NCBI GenBank assembly: GCA_016870855.1
Contig: VGAF01000009.1
Coordinates: 1-23,527 of the forward strand
Direction of reading: 5' to 3'
Length of the DNA: 23,527 bases
DNA from: Actinomycetota bacterium
GTDB lineage: Bacteria > Actinomycetota > Actinomycetes > Nanopelagicales > Nanopelagicaceae
Shown here: in pieces, positions 15,602 to 23,527 of the stretch
Position numbering within the stretch: position 1 is the first letter of the stretch
Layout of the letters: every line of letters starts with the position of its first letter
The notes under the pieces: generated by a model
What the model was told of the DNA's origin: nothing
Database searches by the model: none
Seen by the model: only the letters and a program-made list of their open reading frames with translations
Translations under genes and position numbers: made by a program

Positions 15602-16963
15602 GTGAGTTTCATAAATTCACTAAAGGAAAAGCATGTACTGGTATTTGGCGCTGGCGTCACAGGCGCTTCAGTCAAGCGGTTCTTAGACTCTCGCGGTGCA
15701 TCTACATTTCTAGTAGATGAGAATGCGAGCGTAAAAGAAGCCACCAATTTCGAAAGCCTTAAATTAAGAGAAATTCAATTGGGAATCGTCTCGCCAGGTT
15801 GGAAATTAGATCATCCATTTATCTCAAAAAGTAAAGCCGCTGGAATTGAGCTAATTTCAGAGATCGACCTCGCTTGGCGAGTTAAGAGCGAATGGAACCC
15901 CGCGCAAGTTTGGTTGGGGCTTACGGGGACAAATGGCAAGACCACTACTGTGCAGATGGCTGAAGCGATGTTGCTCCAAAGTGGAATTAGGGCTCGGGCC
16001 TGCGGCAATGTTGGCGAACCCGTGATTGATCTGGCGACCGAAACTGATTTAGATATCTTGGTCCTTGAACTCTCCTCATTCCAACTGAGCTGGAGCAACG
16101 AAGCTCACTTTAAGGCAAGTGGAATCCTAAACATCGCTGACGATCACATCGACTGGCATGGCAGCTTTGATAATTATGCTGATGCGAAATTATCTATTGC
16201 AAAGTTAAGTGAGACGCTTATCGCCAACCTAGATGACGAGGTCCTCGCATCAAGAATTGGCCAAGTCACATCTAGGTTGTTCACTTACACTCTCGAGACT
16301 CCAAAGCCACACCAAATCGGATTAGTTGAGAATCTAATTGTTGATCGAGCATTTGTTTCCGGTGATGCCGAAGTTCTCTTTGAGCTAAGTGAGATAAAAC
16401 CAGCAGTCCCGCATAACGTCTCAAATGCAATGGCAGCTGCGGCTCTAGCGAGGTCAGTTGGCGCTGACGCCACCTCAATTGGGAGAGCGCTCTCTGAATT
16501 TCGCTTAGATCATCATCGTTTAGAAGTGGTTCTCGAAAAAGATGGAATCACTTGGATAGATGATTCAAAGGCGACCAATCCACATGCCGCGCTCGCCGCT
16601 TTGAAGTCCCAACTCAGGTCGGTATGGATTGCCGGCGGTCTTGCCAAAGGCGCATCCATGGATCAATTAATCAAAGCCGCAGCTAATCGAATCAAGTTTG
16701 CAATCTTGATTGGAACCGACGCGCAATTAATTGAGGATGCGCTCCGCCTTCATGCACCTCTAGTTGAATACCAAGTCATAGATAGAAACTTAAAGGGAAG
16801 AGAGTTAATGCAGGAAGTAGTGAAAGTTGCGCTCACTAAAGCTCTACCTGGCGAGTCAGTTCTCCTAGCTCCCGCCTGCGCTTCAATGGATCAATTTAAG
16901 AATTATGGCGAACGTGGCGATCTCTTCGCCTCGGCCGTGAAAGAGCTTGTAAATGGCAAGTAA
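15602..16963 (+). CDS. murD: UDP-N-acetylmuramoylalanine--D-glutamate ligase MurD
   Basis: This 453-residue Mur ligase adds D-glutamate to UDP-MurNAc-L-alanine. The N-terminal Rossmann-like domain has 'KHVLVFGAGVTGASVKRFLD' (10-29) and 'GIVSPGW'. The ATP loop is 'LTGTNGKTTTVQM' (107-119), followed by 'GNVGEPV', 'ELSSFQL', 'NIADDHIDWHG' and 'HRLEVV'. 'WIDDSKATNPHAALAAL' and 'GGLAKGA' mark the C-terminal domain. The GTG at 15602 is chosen as start. It follows the mraY stop by one base and places the nucleotide fold about ten residues in, as in other MurD proteins. The in-frame ATG at 15539 would add 21 residues that lie inside the end of mraY and have no family counterpart. The gene ends 11 bases inside ftsW. 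Confidence 0.95.
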   Translation: MSFINSLKEKHVLVFGAGVTGASVKRFLDSRGASTFLVDENASVKEATNFESLKLREIQLGIVSPGWKLDHPFISKSKAAGIELISEIDLAWRVKSEWNPAQVWLGLTGTNGKTTTVQMAEAMLLQSGIRARACGNVGEPVIDLATETDLDILVLELSSFQLSWSNEAHFKASGILNIADDHIDWHGSFDNYADAKLSIAKLSETLIANLDDEVLASRIGQVTSRLFTYTLETPKPHQIGLVENLIVDRAFVSGDAEVLFELSEIKPAVPHNVSNAMAAAALARSVGADATSIGRALSEFRLDHHRLEVVLEKDGITWIDDSKATNPHAALAALKSQLRSVWIAGGLAKGASMDQLIKAAANRIKFAILIGTDAQLIEDALRLHAPLVEYQVIDRNLKGRELMQEVVKVALTKALPGESVLLAPACASMDQFKNYGERGDLFASAVKELVNGK

Positions 16964-18131
16964 AACCTCTTTATTCTCCAAACCATCCTCCGCCTACTTC
17001 CTGATACTTGGCTCGGTTTCTATTCTCTCCTCCCTTGGAATAGTTATGGTGTTGAGCGCTTCTTCGGTAACAGCTTTAAATGAGTCAGGAAATTCATTTG
17101 CAATTGTCTTTCGGCAAGCCTTCTTCCTGGGACTCTCCATCTTGGTTACTTGGCTCGCGATGAATTTGAAAGAAAGTCTCTGGAAGCCACAAGCTCGACT
17201 GGCCCTCATCTTTGCCGCTGTTTTTCTTACTCTGCCCCAAGTTCCAGGACTAGGAAAAACGGTCGGTGGCAATACAAATTGGATTCAAATTGGAAGTCTT
17301 TCAATTCAGCCAAGTGAGTTTGCCAAATTTGGCTTGATTCTCTGGTGTGCGCTCCGTCTTCGAATCCACGATCAAAAAATGATGGAACGTGGATCTAGCA
17401 ACCCGCTCCCTCTGGTTGCACCCGGGATTGCTTTAATTCTTGGCCTGGTGATGTTAGGAGATGATCTCGGAACTGCAGCAGTAATTGCTGGCATAGTGGG
17501 CGGAATGCTCTTTATCGCCGGAATGCAGGCGCGCTTCTTTGCAACTCTATTTGCCCTCGGAATAGTTGGTTTTGCAGCATTTGTTGTTACTAGTCCAAAT
17601 CGATTGAGCAGATTTTCGGCCTTCTGGGATCCATTCTCCGAAGAGAATTACAAGAGCGCCGGTTGGCAACAAGCACATAGCATCATGGGCCTTGCATCTG
17701 GCGGTCCACTTGGTACCGGTCTGGGTTCTAGTAAACAGAAGTGGGGAAATCTTCCAGAAGCTCACACCGATTTCATATTTGCGGTTATCGGCGAAGAGCT
17801 TGGACTACTTGGGACGTTAACCGTCTTAGTTCTCTATGCAATTCTGATTTTGGGGATCTTCCGGGTGGCGCTACGAGCGCGTAACAATTTTGATCGGTAT
17901 GTAACTGCAGGTATTGGATGTTGGATAGCGGTTCAAGTGATTATGAATATTGGAACTGTGATAAGCGTGATGCCGGTTGTGGGAGTAACCCTTCCATTCA
18001 TTTCTTACGGAGGCTCTTCGCTATTGGCGACATTTGTTGCAATTGGATTTGTCCTGGGCGTCTTACGTCGCGACCCGGAGATTGCAGAGGACCTTCGGAC
18101 TCGGCGGGCGGCTAAGAGCGCGAGAGGATAG
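16953..18131 (+). CDS. ftsW: Septal peptidoglycan glycosyltransferase FtsW (SEDS family)
   Basis: This 392-residue SEDS-family membrane protein polymerises lipid II glycan at the septum together with FtsI. Nine to ten transmembrane helices are apparent. Family motifs include 'GNTNWIQIGSLSIQPSEFAK' (about 107-126), 'GDDLGTAAV', 'QQAHSIMGLASGGPLGTGLG', 'LPEAHTDFIFAVIGEELG' and the C-terminal 'PFISYGGSSLLA'. A short basic cytoplasmic tail ends the protein. RodA is a close paralogue, but location between murD and murG inside dcw supports FtsW. The ATG at 16953 overlaps murD by 11 bases and the stop is four bases before murG. Confidence 0.95.
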   Translation: MASKTSLFSKPSSAYFLILGSVSILSSLGIVMVLSASSVTALNESGNSFAIVFRQAFFLGLSILVTWLAMNLKESLWKPQARLALIFAAVFLTLPQVPGLGKTVGGNTNWIQIGSLSIQPSEFAKFGLILWCALRLRIHDQKMMERGSSNPLPLVAPGIALILGLVMLGDDLGTAAVIAGIVGGMLFIAGMQARFFATLFALGIVGFAAFVVTSPNRLSRFSAFWDPFSEENYKSAGWQQAHSIMGLASGGPLGTGLGSSKQKWGNLPEAHTDFIFAVIGEELGLLGTLTVLVLYAILILGIFRVALRARNNFDRYVTAGIGCWIAVQVIMNIGTVISVMPVVGVTLPFISYGGSSLLATFVAIGFVLGVLRRDPEIAEDLRTRRAAKSARG

Positions 18132-18135
18132 CCCT

Positions 18136-19242
18136 ATGGCTAAACGGATCGTCCTCGCCGGGGGAGGAACTGCAGGGCATATCGAGCCAGCGCTCGCTGT
18201 AGCAGATGCCGTTAGACGAATTGATCCAACGATAGAGATTGAATTTATTGGTACAGCTACGGGCTTGGAGAGCCTCTTGGTACCGCAACGCGGATACAGA
18301 CTTCGCTCAATTCCTAAAGTTGTAATGCCGAGAAGAATTGCAATCAGCGCTCTTAACTTCCCATTTGCAATCATCAGAAGCGTTTCGATCTCCAGGAAGA
18401 TCTTAAAAGGCGCTAGCGCATTAATTGGTTTTGGTGGATATGTGAGCGCATCTGCTTACCTTGGAGCAAAGCTTGCCGGAGTTCCAATTGCAATCCATGA
18501 AGCTAATGCGAAACCAGGTTGGGCGAATCGTTTAGGAAGACATATTGCCAAGTTAGTAGCTGTTAATTTTGAAGAGGTCCGGAATAACTGGGAAGGCTCA
18601 GTCCTTACCGGTATGCCAATCCGAAGCGCTCTCTCGGAGTTGGCAAAGTTATCTAATCCGGAGCGAATTAAGTTTCGCGATTTACATGCAAAGAGCCTTG
18701 GCTTAGATCCAAGTAGACCAATAGTGGCGCTATTTGGCGGTTCACAGGGATCGTTACATATGAATGAAGCGATAGAAACTTATCTCGGTAATAGGGCGGA
18801 TAGTGGGCAAATAAAGGTTCAGATCATCCATGCGCTTGGAATAAACAATCCACTTCCGCAACCGCAAGAAGATTATCTTCCGATGGCCTACTTTCACGAT
18901 ATGGCAGCCCTCTATGGTGTAGCGGATCTCTTGATTACACGAAGTGGCGCTGTAACCTGCTCGGAGCTGATGACCGTCGGAAGATTTGCAATTCTGGTTC
19001 CATTGCCCCACGGAAATGGCGAACAAGTTAATAACGCGCAGGCGCTTGTTGATCAAGGTCGAGCAATAATGGTCAAAAATGATGAATTCACCGGACGCTG
19101 GCTCCAGGAAAATTTAGCGAAAGTCGTCTCCACCGCTTCGATTGATTTGATACCAGCCGATCTTCATCTTGATGCTGCCAATCGCATCGCGGCGTTGGTA
19201 CTTGAGAATCTTCTGGGTAATCGAGCGGAGTCACGCCGATGA
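18136..19242 (+). CDS. murG: Lipid II synthase MurG (GlcNAc transferase)
   Basis: This 368-residue GT28-family enzyme acts on the inner face of the membrane and adds GlcNAc to lipid I to make lipid II. The N-terminal domain opens with 'IVLAGGGTAGHIEPALAVAD' (5-24), the G-loop, then 'GFGGYVS' and 'HEANAKPGWANRL'. The C-terminal UDP-GlcNAc-binding domain has 'ALFGGSQGSLHMNEAI', 'TRSGAVTCSEL' and 'PLPHGNGEQVNNA'. The ATG at 18136 is chosen because it lies just after the ftsW stop, has AGAGGA upstream and begins directly at the conserved fold. An in-frame ATG at 18034 would extend 34 residues into ftsW coding sequence. The stop overlaps the murC ATG by four bases. Confidence 0.96.
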   Translation: MAKRIVLAGGGTAGHIEPALAVADAVRRIDPTIEIEFIGTATGLESLLVPQRGYRLRSIPKVVMPRRIAISALNFPFAIIRSVSISRKILKGASALIGFGGYVSASAYLGAKLAGVPIAIHEANAKPGWANRLGRHIAKLVAVNFEEVRNNWEGSVLTGMPIRSALSELAKLSNPERIKFRDLHAKSLGLDPSRPIVALFGGSQGSLHMNEAIETYLGNRADSGQIKVQIIHALGINNPLPQPQEDYLPMAYFHDMAALYGVADLLITRSGAVTCSELMTVGRFAILVPLPHGNGEQVNNAQALVDQGRAIMVKNDEFTGRWLQENLAKVVSTASIDLIPADLHLDAANRIAALVLENLLGNRAESRR

Positions 19243-20606
19243 ACTGGAGCGGTCTACGGGTGCATTTCATTGGAATCGGTGGCTCGGGGATGAGCGGTAT
19301 TGCAAAAGTTATGGCGGCAAGAGGCGCCATTGTTTCTGGCAGCGATCTCCAAGAGTCTGGAACGCTGGAGGCGCTAAGAACGATAGGAATCTCGGTATTC
19401 GTTGGACATTCGGCTGCGCATATCGAGGGAGCTGATTTGATCGTGCGCTCTAGCGCAATAACTTCCGAGAATCTCGAGCTTGCTGCCGCGGCTAAATCCG
19501 GAAAACCCTTACTAGGTAGAGCGGAAGCTTTAAGCAAGCTCTTGGTAGACAAAAAGTCTGTCGCTGTTGCAGGCACACATGGCAAGACAACCACAACTTC
19601 GATGCTGACAGTAGCCCTACAAAGTTGTGGGCTAGATCCATCATTTGCCATCGGTGCTTCCATTCGAAACTCAGGCACAAATGCACATCACGGCTCAGGA
19701 GAAATTTTTGTAGTTGAAGCTGACGAGTCGGATGGCTCCTTTACTTCATATAAACCTTTTGGGGCGATCATCACAAATATTGAGTTAGACCATGTAGATA
19801 ACTTTAAAGATCTAGCGAGCATCGATGATCTCTTCTATCAATTCATTGGCACAGTCTCATCAAAGTTAGTTGCTTGTAGCGATGATGAGGGAGTGCGACG
19901 TTTGATTGCAAGAATAAGTAGCGAGAAAAAGCGACTTGAGATTATTACTTATGGAACCGAAGGGGACCCTGATCTCCTAATTGATCGAATTTTCTTGGGC
20001 GCTCGCGAAAGTAAAGCCCGTCTAGTGTTTCGAGGTCGAGTTTGGGGCGAGCTAGAGCTCGCAATTCCTGGGAGACACAATCTCCTTAATGCAGCAGCAG
20101 CGGCTGCAATGGGATCTGAGTTAGGCGCTCCCATCGGACCTCTACTTGCGGGGCTAGCCAAATTCACCGGTGCGCGCCGTCGCTTTGAGATTCGTGGTTC
20201 GGCAAATGGCGTAACGGTGGTAGATGATTACGGGCATCATCCAACTGAGATTAAAGCGACCCTAGAAACGGCGCGGAATTTTGTAGGAACTGGTCGCGTA
20301 TTCGTAATCTTCCAGCCGCATAGATTCTCAAGGACGAAGGCGTTTGCTGAAGATTTCGCTAAGGAGCTTGCCAAAGCTGATCACACTTATCTACTTGAGG
20401 TTTATCCAGCCGGTGAAACCCCGCTACCTGGGGTTAGTGCGCTCTCAATTTCTTCCCGAATGCCAAGAGAATTGGCTACCTACGAACCTTCGATGCCGGA
20501 GGTAATTTCAAAAGTTCTGGAAGTCGCAAGATCAGGAGATCTTATTTTGACCTTGGGCGCAGGCGATGTGAGCTCGCTCGCACCGCTAATTGTTGAGAAT
20601 CTTTAA
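19239..20606 (+). CDS. murC: UDP-N-acetylmuramate--L-alanine ligase MurC
   Basis: This 455-residue ligase starts the stem peptide by joining L-alanine to UDP-MurNAc. The N-terminal dinucleotide-like fold shows 'HFIGIGGSGMSGIAKVM' (9-25). The ATP loop is 'VAVAGTHGKTTTTSML' (108-123), followed by 'EADESDGSF', 'TNIELDHVDNF' and 'GRHNLLNAAAA'. 'VDDYGHHPTEIKATL' and 'FQPHRFSRT' mark the C-terminal domain. These signatures separate MurC from MurD, MurE and MurF of the same superfamily. ATG overlaps the murG stop (ATGA), and an eight-base gap leads to ftsQ. Confidence 0.96.
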   Translation: MNWSGLRVHFIGIGGSGMSGIAKVMAARGAIVSGSDLQESGTLEALRTIGISVFVGHSAAHIEGADLIVRSSAITSENLELAAAAKSGKPLLGRAEALSKLLVDKKSVAVAGTHGKTTTTSMLTVALQSCGLDPSFAIGASIRNSGTNAHHGSGEIFVVEADESDGSFTSYKPFGAIITNIELDHVDNFKDLASIDDLFYQFIGTVSSKLVACSDDEGVRRLIARISSEKKRLEIITYGTEGDPDLLIDRIFLGARESKARLVFRGRVWGELELAIPGRHNLLNAAAAAAMGSELGAPIGPLLAGLAKFTGARRRFEIRGSANGVTVVDDYGHHPTEIKATLETARNFVGTGRVFVIFQPHRFSRTKAFAEDFAKELAKADHTYLLEVYPAGETPLPGVSALSISSRMPRELATYEPSMPEVISKVLEVARSGDLILTLGAGDVSSLAPLIVENL

Positions 20607-20614
20607 CTAAATTC

Positions 20615-21352
20615 ATGAGACGTTTGATCCTGATAGCTGCAATTGGCGCGATCTCCGGTCTGGCCTATCTACTGGGATGGTCGAGCGTGTTTCCCGTGAA
20701 GAGTATCGAGATTGCCGAAAACGATCAGACAATTGTCAAAGAATTAACCGATCGACTCAATCAAGTTCCAGCCCCAATTATTGTTGGTGAACCAATCGCC
20801 CGAGTTGATAAGCGCGAGATCACAAGTAGATTGCGCACGCTTATTTGGGTAGAGGATGTTCAAGTAAGAAGAAGTTTCCTCTCCGGAGAAGTAAAGATCT
20901 CAGTCGACCCGAGATCTGCAATCGCACAACTTGATTCGAGATGGAGCGCAAATCCAAGCGAATCAGGATTTCTCGGTTCTGACCTTGAATTCTTCTTCGT
21001 CCCTCGAAGTGAGGTGGCCAAGGCGGCTAAATCAGGCGATGCTGATTGGTTATCACTTCCAAATCTCTCCTTAGGTTCCTCCGATCGCGCTCTAATTGAA
21101 GATGTTGCCAGCCTGATGGCTGCATTGCGGGGGACTGGGGCTGAGATAAATAGCGTCACTGCCCTAAATAGAGATTCAATAAAGAGTTTGATCCGCTACA
21201 ACGAGCGGGATTTGGATATTTCTTGGGGAAGTGTCAAAGAACTAGAGCTCAAATTTGAAGTAATGACTCGATTACTTGAATTGAAAGCGAATCGAAATTT
21301 AAAGCGGATTGATTTATCTTCGCCATTGGCACCCATCGTTTCCAATAGTTGA
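20615..21352 (+). CDS. ftsQ: Cell division protein FtsQ (DivIB type)
   Basis: This 245-residue bitopic protein recruits and regulates the FtsL/FtsB and FtsW/FtsI complex at the septum. It has a very short cytoplasmic end (MRRLI), one transmembrane helix at about 4-22, then a POTRA domain at about 27-97 ('FPVKSIEIAEND', 'LRTLIWVEDVQVRRSFLSGEVKISV'). A beta-rich FtsQ domain follows to about residue 235. The POTRA core with the 'W(V)xxVxVxRxxxxxxxI.V' pattern is the clearest signature. The cytoplasmic tail is much shorter than in many other actinobacteria, consistent with a compact genome. It is the last gene of the closely packed run before a 139-base gap preceding ftsZ. No clear terminator is seen after it, so read-through into ftsZ is likely. 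Confidence 0.92.
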   Translation: MRRLILIAAIGAISGLAYLLGWSSVFPVKSIEIAENDQTIVKELTDRLNQVPAPIIVGEPIARVDKREITSRLRTLIWVEDVQVRRSFLSGEVKISVDPRSAIAQLDSRWSANPSESGFLGSDLEFFFVPRSEVAKAAKSGDADWLSLPNLSLGSSDRALIEDVASLMAALRGTGAEINSVTALNRDSIKSLIRYNERDLDISWGSVKELELKFEVMTRLLELKANRNLKRIDLSSPLAPIVSNS

Positions 21353-21396
21353 TATTCAGCTAGAAAAAACTTCTCGTAAATCTCTCGTGTCGGTGT

Positions 21397-21425
21397 TTGC
21401 TACCCAATAGGTACCCGCCTACTTT
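21397..21425 (+). promoter_or_regulatory. Candidate ftsZ promoter
   Basis: TTGCTA (21397-21402), a 17-nt spacer and TACTTT (21420-21425) lie in the ftsQ-ftsZ gap. Initiation near 21432 would give a leader of about 60 nt carrying the dyad at 21445-21475 and the ribosome binding site. Other weak TAnnnT boxes occur here, so the exact start is uncertain. Confidence 0.45.
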
Positions 21426-21444
21426 TGCGCGCACACTTTGGAGA

Positions 21445-21475
21445 AACCCTAAGTCTAAAGTTGAGAATTAGGGTT
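21445..21475 (+). repeat. Inverted repeat directly before the ftsZ ribosome binding site
   Basis: AACCCTAA (21445-21452) and TTAGGGTT (21468-21475) are perfectly complementary, and the inner triplets TCT (21454-21456) and AGA (21464-21466) continue the symmetry after one mismatch. The AAAGGAG ribosome binding site begins at the next base (21476), 16 bases before the GTG start. It may be a protein-binding operator or an RNA hairpin that limits access of ribosomes. Confidence 0.7.
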
Positions 21476-21491
21476 AAAGGAGAGGCGTATC

Positions 21492-22622
21492 GTGGCAACA
21501 CCACAGAACTATTTAGCAGTAATAAAAGTTGTCGGAATTGGTGGCGGTGGAGTTAACGCAGTCAATCGAATGATTGATGCCGGACTCAAGGGAGTCGAAT
21601 TCATCGCAATCAATACTGATGCGCAAGCTCTTCTCATGAGTGATGCAGATGTGAAACTCGACATTGGAAGAAAATTAACTCGCGGACTTGGCGCTGGAGC
21701 AAATCCAGAAATTGGAAAACAAGCCGCTATAGATCAAACCGAAGAGATCGAAGAAGTTCTGCGTGGCTCGGATATGGTCTTTGTTACCGCTGGCGAAGGT
21801 GGCGGAACTGGCACTGGCGGCGCTCCAGAAGTTGCAAAAATTGCGAAAGGTCTTGGTGCGCTCACAGTTGGTGTTGTAACTCGACCATTTAGCTTTGAAG
21901 GTAAGCGTCGTTCTACTCAAGCTGAGATTGGAATTGAAGAACTCCGTAAAGAAGTAGATACCTTGATTGTGATCCCAAATGATCGCCTGCTCTCAATCTC
22001 GGATCGTTCGATCTCTGCTCCAGAAGCATTTAAGACCGCAGATCAAGTTCTTCTCTCCGGAGTACAAGGAATCACTGATTTAATCACCACTCCAGGTTTA
22101 ATTAATCTCGACTTTGCCGATGTTAAGAGCGTTATGGATGGCGCGGGTTCGGCGCTAATGGGAATTGGTTCAGCGCGCGGTGAGGCGCGAGCAACTCGAG
22201 CCGCGGAACTTGCAATCTCTTCGCCACTACTTGAAGCTTCGATTGAAGGTGCACACGGGGTTCTTCTTTCAATAGCTGGTGGCTCTGATATGGGCTTGTT
22301 CGAGATTAGCGAAGCCGCCGAATTAGTTGCCAAGTGCGCACATCCGGATGCAAATATCATCTTTGGAACGGTAATTGATGACTCGTTAGGCGATGAAGTT
22401 CGGGTAACTGTTATTGCTGCTGGTTTTGATGGCGGCGCACCTAAGCGGTTATCCGTTCCAGTGCTTTCTACCGCAGGATTAAATGGCCAAGCAGATCCGA
22501 TTCCGGCAAATGACCCAATCCAAGTAGCGATGGAAGCGCCCGCCCAAGCTCCAAAGCGTCGGATTAGTTTCGAGGAGTTAGTTTCTGAGGACGATATTGA
22601 TGTCCCAGATTTCATGAAATAA
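21492..22622 (+). CDS. ftsZ: Cell division GTPase FtsZ
   Basis: This 376-residue tubulin homologue polymerises into the Z-ring that organises septation. GTP-binding elements include 'VVGIGGGGVNAVNRMI' (13-28), 'NTDAQAL' (41-47) and the tubulin signature GGGTGTG (103-109). The T7 synergy loop 'NLDFADVKSVM' (about 205-215) carries the aspartate that completes the active site between subunits. A short linker of about 50 residues precedes the C-terminal conserved peptide DDIDVPDFMK, which binds partner proteins such as SepF. The start is GTG at 21492 with AAAGGAG upstream; GTG plus the adjacent dyad suggests translation is controlled. No ftsA is present, as is usual in actinobacteria. Confidence 0.98.
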   Translation: MATPQNYLAVIKVVGIGGGGVNAVNRMIDAGLKGVEFIAINTDAQALLMSDADVKLDIGRKLTRGLGAGANPEIGKQAAIDQTEEIEEVLRGSDMVFVTAGEGGGTGTGGAPEVAKIAKGLGALTVGVVTRPFSFEGKRRSTQAEIGIEELRKEVDTLIVIPNDRLLSISDRSISAPEAFKTADQVLLSGVQGITDLITTPGLINLDFADVKSVMDGAGSALMGIGSARGEARATRAAELAISSPLLEASIEGAHGVLLSIAGGSDMGLFEISEAAELVAKCAHPDANIIFGTVIDDSLGDEVRVTVIAAGFDGGAPKRLSVPVLSTAGLNGQADPIPANDPIQVAMEAPAQAPKRRISFEELVSEDDIDVPDFMK

Positions 22623-22638
22623 CTCCTAGGGGTTCGGG

Positions 22639-23322
22639 ATGGCCAATACTCTCTTTACATCTCGGATTGGTGGCGTTAGTTCTCCACCATTTGATTCCTT
22701 TAACTTAGCTGCCCATGTTGGCGATGACCCAGGCGCAGTCGCTAAAAACCGGGAGATTCTCGCCTCGATTATTGGCTTGCCGAGAAACCAGATCTTCTTT
22801 ATGAATCAAGTTCATGGAAACGTAGTTGCCGTAATTGATGAGGCTTCTGATCCCCAAAGCGCTCCAACCGCAGATGCTCTCTTTACAACAACTCCCGGAT
22901 TTGCGTTAGTTACTTTGATTGCAGATTGCACCCCCTTACTTTTGAAATCAAAGAGCGCGGTTGCAGCAGTACATGTAGGCCGAAAAGGGTTAGTCGCCGA
23001 CGTCTTTGAAGCGACCTTAGAGGTCTTTAATCGACATGGCGTCTCTAATGAGGAGATAACTGGGGAGATTGGTCCATCAATCTGTCGCGCCTGTTACGAA
23101 GTGGACTTGAACACTTATCGGGAAGTTGTCTCACATAATCCAGCCGCCGCAACTGATGAAACTAGAAGGTGTTTAGATGTAGCTGGCGGCCTTGCGGCCC
23201 GACTAAACGGCGCTGGTATTGAGTTTCGGGCTTCTCCGTTATGCGTCCTCCATACGCCGGGATACTTCTCTTACCGAAGAGATGAAGTCACCGGAAGACA
23301 GGCAGGCGTCGTTTGGCTATGA
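22639..23322 (+). CDS. pgeF: YfiH/PgeF family multicopper-oxidase-like (laccase domain) protein
   Basis: This 227-residue protein belongs to the laccase-domain family, found downstream of ftsZ in many Gram-positive bacteria. Members have been reported to act as purine nucleoside phosphorylase/adenosine deaminase (mammalian FAMIN/LACC1 and YlmD-type homologues). E. coli YfiH (PgeF) has been reported to act in peptidoglycan editing. Metal-binding residues are visible: H59 in NQVHG, C97 in ADCTPLL and H112 in AVHVG. Other signatures are 'TSRIGGVSSPPFDSFNLAAH' (7-26), 'GPSICRACYEV' and 'SYRRD'. The usual HAGWRG loop is HVGRKG here. The start follows ftsZ by 16 bases, with AGGGG upstream. The stop overlaps the next ATG by four bases. 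The substrate in this organism is not known. Confidence 0.88.
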   Translation: MANTLFTSRIGGVSSPPFDSFNLAAHVGDDPGAVAKNREILASIIGLPRNQIFFMNQVHGNVVAVIDEASDPQSAPTADALFTTTPGFALVTLIADCTPLLLKSKSAVAAVHVGRKGLVADVFEATLEVFNRHGVSNEEITGEIGPSICRACYEVDLNTYREVVSHNPAAATDETRRCLDVAGGLAARLNGAGIEFRASPLCVLHTPGYFSYRRDEVTGRQAGVVWL

Positions 23323-23527
23323 GTAAGTCCGCAAGAGAATCTCGAAAAGAGAAGATTTCTTCCTCACTTAATCGAATAAGAAGCGATATTCCGAGTTCCG
23401 CGACGCTTATAGTCGTAACAAAAACATTTCCAGTTAGCGATGTTGAGATTCTCTATGAATTAGGGGAGCGAAATTTCGGTGAAAATCGCGATGAAGAAGG
23501 TAACGAGAAATCAGAAGCGCTACCCCC
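23319..23527 (+). CDS. YggS/PROSC family pyridoxal phosphate-binding protein (5' part; runs off the right edge)
   Basis: Sixty-nine codons are visible. After a charged N-terminus the sequence reads 'ATLIVVTKTFPVSDVEILYE' and 'LGERNFGENRDEE', the typical opening of the alanine racemase-like TIM-barrel PLP homeostasis protein YggS (YlmE in Gram-positives). The Lys in VTKTFP is the expected PLP-binding lysine. The gene overlaps the laccase-domain gene by four bases (ATGA). The order ftsZ, YlmD-type, YlmE-type is common in Gram-positive bacteria, where sepF often follows; sepF would lie beyond this window. Confidence 0.88.
   Translation, partial: MSKSARESRKEKISSSLNRIRSDIPSSATLIVVTKTFPVSDVEILYELGERNFGENRDEEGNEKSEALP

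Noticed and set aside
18034..18135. ATG at 18034 as murG start
   Set aside because: The extra 34 residues lie within the ftsW coding sequence; ATG at 18136 has a ribosome binding site and begins at the conserved glycine-rich loop.
19088..19678. Open frame of 196 codons on the minus strand
   Set aside because: It is antisense to the end of murG and start of murC and shows no family features.
22043..22615. Open frame of 190 codons on the minus strand
   Set aside because: It is antisense to ftsZ; such Ser/Pro/Ala-rich shadows are common opposite conserved genes.
1..23527. Mobile elements, attachment sites or recent horizontal transfer
   Set aside because: No transposase, integrase, terminal repeats or tRNA genes are seen, and gene order and composition are consistent throughout apart from the short structured RNA region.

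Overview
The window looks like chromosomal DNA of an actinobacterium with moderate GC and a compact genome. The evidence is a classic actinobacterial division and cell wall (dcw) cluster without ftsA, a DUF3040 gene just before mraZ, a DUF6504 gene before dnaE2, actinobacterial-type -10 elements (TAnnnT) and a LexA box of the TCGAAC-N4-GTTCGA type. The lowish GC, 1-4 nt gene overlaps and short spacers suggest a streamlined freshwater lineage such as Nanopelagicales (acI). That placement is inference; no rRNA or other taxonomic marker is present.

Layout. (1) Bases 1-2489, minus strand: the start of a DoxX-like membrane protein with its own promoter, and upstream of it a secreted 5'-nucleotidase/metallophosphoesterase ending at a strong terminator. 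(2) Bases 2554-7284, plus strand: a LexA-controlled SOS mutagenesis operon made of a DUF6504 protein, the error-prone polymerase DnaE2 and a catalytically intact Y-family polymerase (DinB). The LexA operator covers the -10 end, the predicted transcription start and the ATG. (3) Bases 7358-7769: a DUF3040 membrane protein with its own -10 element and terminator. (4) Bases 7819-21352: mraZ, rsmH, ftsL-like, ftsI, murE, murF, mraY, murD, ftsW, murG, murC, ftsQ. From rsmH on, genes overlap or nearly touch. It begins with a 10-bp-periodic MraZ operator array and contains a structured RNA between mraZ and rsmH that fits the actinobacterial mraW RNA motif. (5) Bases 21353-23527: ftsZ with its own promoter region and a 31-bp dyad directly before its ribosome binding site, then a YfiH/PgeF-type laccase-domain gene and the 5' part of a YggS-type PLP-binding protein.

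How they work together. MurC, MurD, MurE (with the DNPR motif for meso-diaminopimelate) and MurF build UDP-MurNAc-pentapeptide. MraY and MurG turn it into lipid II. FtsW and FtsI polymerise and cross-link it at the septum organised by FtsZ, FtsQ and the FtsL-like protein. MraZ and RsmH head the cluster; MraZ probably represses its own operon. The upstream SOS operon supplies translesion synthesis after DNA damage.

The most notable non-coding features are the LexA operator over a start codon, the five-unit MraZ operator, the mraZ-rsmH intergenic RNA and the ftsZ leader dyad. The most notable coding oddities are an Asn/His/Asp/Lys-rich tandem-repeat insert in DnaE2 and an SOS operon that pairs DnaE2 with an intact DinB and shows no imuA or imuB here.
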